Origin: FEN-1250 sp038237245
Lineage (GTDB): Bacteria; Gemmatimonadota; Gemmatimonadetes; Gemmatimonadales; Gemmatimonadaceae
Length of the DNA: 13,618 nucleotides
NCBI GenBank assembly: GCA_038237245.1
Contig: JBBRYY010000081.1
Span: 1-13,618 of the forward strand
Reading direction: 5' to 3'
How positions within the stretch are numbered: the stretch's first letter is position 1; the number at the start of each line of letters is the position of its first letter. A model generated the notes under the pieces. The model was not told the origin of the DNA, searched no databases, and saw only the letters and a list, made by a program, of their open reading frames with translations. The position numbers were made by a program, and so were the translations under genes. This document shows, piece after piece, positions 12,694 to 13,618 of the stretch.

Positions 12694-13618
12694 CTACGGA
12701 ATGCGTTCGACCTGGATGTACATCACGTACTGCCCCTGAAAGTCCTGCCCCGGCCCGTCGATTAGCGGAATCGCGATCGTGCCGTAGGGTAGGCCGGCGT
12801 TCGGCTGGGGGGAGCTGCTCGTCGTCGAGCCGCTCGACGTGCTCATGCTCGTGACCGAGTTCATCAGATCGTTCAGGGCGGTTGCGGCGCGGCTCAACGC
12901 ATCGGCGTCGGAGGTCGGCGTGGACGCGAGATGCTGAAGTGATGCCTCGATGATCTCTCGTGTGATCACGACCGCGCGACGGGGGAGCACCGCGAAGCCG
13001 CCCACGTTTTTCATGCCGAGAGGTCGATCGAACGATGTGATGCCGAACATCGCGCCGATCTGAAGCAAGGTCGTCTGGAATCCAGCGGGCGCGGTCGCGG
13101 AGACTCCGCCCGGTGCTCCCAGTTCCCCCGATGGAACTACCACGCCGAGCGTATGGCCTCCGATCATCTCCTGCACGCCAACGGCGGCCCAGATCGATTG
13201 CTGATCAGCCAACTCGCGGAAAAACCACTGATCGTACACGGCGGTGCCGCCATCGTATTCCCAGATCGTCGGGAGAATGACCACCGCATCGAGACCATCC
13301 GATAGCGGGCCCTCCCAGATGAGAAAGGGGAAAGTGTCGCGCGAGGGCGCCCCGTGTCGTACGAACGGCTCACCAGATGCTGGATATTTATCGCCGGCCC
13401 TGAACCCGCCTGTCGCGCTCCACGACCCGCCCTTGACTCTCCCCGGAAAATTCCAGACATCGCCGATGACCAGCGTGCGGCGCAGATCACGATCGAGCAG
13501 CGTGCCGGTGTGGCGATCGTAATGAAGCATCACGATCGCACCGTAAACTTCGTCTCCCTTTCCGTCGCGCGAGAGGATGTCGTCCTTGGTCTCGTGCAGC
13601 ACGCGAAAGCCGTTCGCG
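12694..13618 (-). CDS. C-terminal part of an unrecognised protein (5' end outside window)
   Basis: The minus frame is open from the window edge to a TAG at 12694-12696 and gives 307 residues. Codons before the first GTG (13602) read in frame as ANGFR and join smoothly to VLHETKDDILSRDGKGDEVY, so the gene almost certainly begins outside the window and 13602 is not its start. Recognisable stretches are the acidic DGKGDEVYGAIVMLHYDR segment, RRTLVIGDVWNFPGRVKGG, FPFLIWEGPLSDGLDAVVIL and PTIWEYDGGTAVYDQWFFRE. These are followed by a helical segment (DADALSRAATALNDLMNS), a Ser/Thr-rich linker (TSMSTSSGSTTSSS) and a beta-like tail ending QYVMYIQVERIP. No signal peptide or membrane segment is visible in this part. 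Composition matches an extracellular or cytosolic globular protein. I cannot assign a family or function. Confidence 0.75.
   Translation of the reverse strand, partial: ANGFRVLHETKDDILSRDGKGDEVYGAIVMLHYDRHTGTLLDRDLRRTLVIGDVWNFPGRVKGGSWSATGGFRAGDKYPASGEPFVRHGAPSRDTFPFLIWEGPLSDGLDAVVILPTIWEYDGGTAVYDQWFFRELADQQSIWAAVGVQEMIGGHTLGVVVPSGELGAPGGVSATAPAGFQTTLLQIGAMFGITSFDRPLGMKNVGGFAVLPRRAVVITREIIEASLQHLASTPTSDADALSRAATALNDLMNSVTSMSTSSGSTTSSSPQPNAGLPYGTIAIPLIDGPGQDFQGQYVMYIQVERIP

Overview
The window looks like chromosomal DNA from a high-GC, Gram-negative-type (diderm) soil or environmental bacterium. The best guess is Gemmatimonadota, or less likely Acidobacteriota. This rests on strongly GC-biased third codon positions, an outer-membrane beta-barrel protein ending in Phe, several exported lipoproteins, a long Asp-box/VPS10-type propeller protein with a Gln-Ala-Gln signal cleavage site, and an LVIVD-repeat protein. 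No marker gene fixes the taxon. There are no tRNA or rRNA genes, CRISPR arrays, transposases, integrases or phage genes, and base composition is even throughout, so this reads as core or quasi-core chromosome rather than an island.

Layout: (1) 1-286, the 3' end of an unrecognised gene (+). (2) mscL (-), a mechanosensitive channel whose C-terminus carries a four-Cys zinc ribbon. It is divergent from (3) a subtilisin-family (S8) lipoprotein protease (+). (4) A PA2169/DUF2383 four-helix-bundle protein (+) with its own extended -10 promoter. (5) A 1123-residue exported Asp-box/VPS10-like propeller protein (+), convergent with (6) a lipoprotein serine hydrolase of the class C beta-lactamase fold (-). 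(7) A PorT-like outer-membrane barrel (-) ending at the only textbook Rho-independent terminator of the window. (8) A 437-base spacer holding leader hairpins and a possible 50-codon ORF. (9) A two-gene unit (+): a DUF305 lipoprotein with a Met-rich linker, then an LVIVD-repeat propeller lipoprotein rich in His and Cys. (10) A DUF2277 small protein (-), divergent from (11) a small exported protein of unknown function (+). (12) The C-terminal 307 residues of an unrecognised protein (-) running off the right edge.

Most products are exported: four predicted lipoproteins, one barrel and two Sec-exported proteins. The window is therefore mainly envelope biology: osmotic safety valve, surface proteolysis, possible peptidoglycan or ester hydrolysis, and probable metal handling. 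I see no single multi-gene defence or biosynthetic system. The strongest candidate for an under-described functional unit is the DUF305-LVIVD pair. Other points worth following are the zinc-ribbon MscL, the repeated use of perfect GC-rich hairpins without U-tracts at gene ends, and the two unrecognised proteins at 12210-12668 and 12694-13618.
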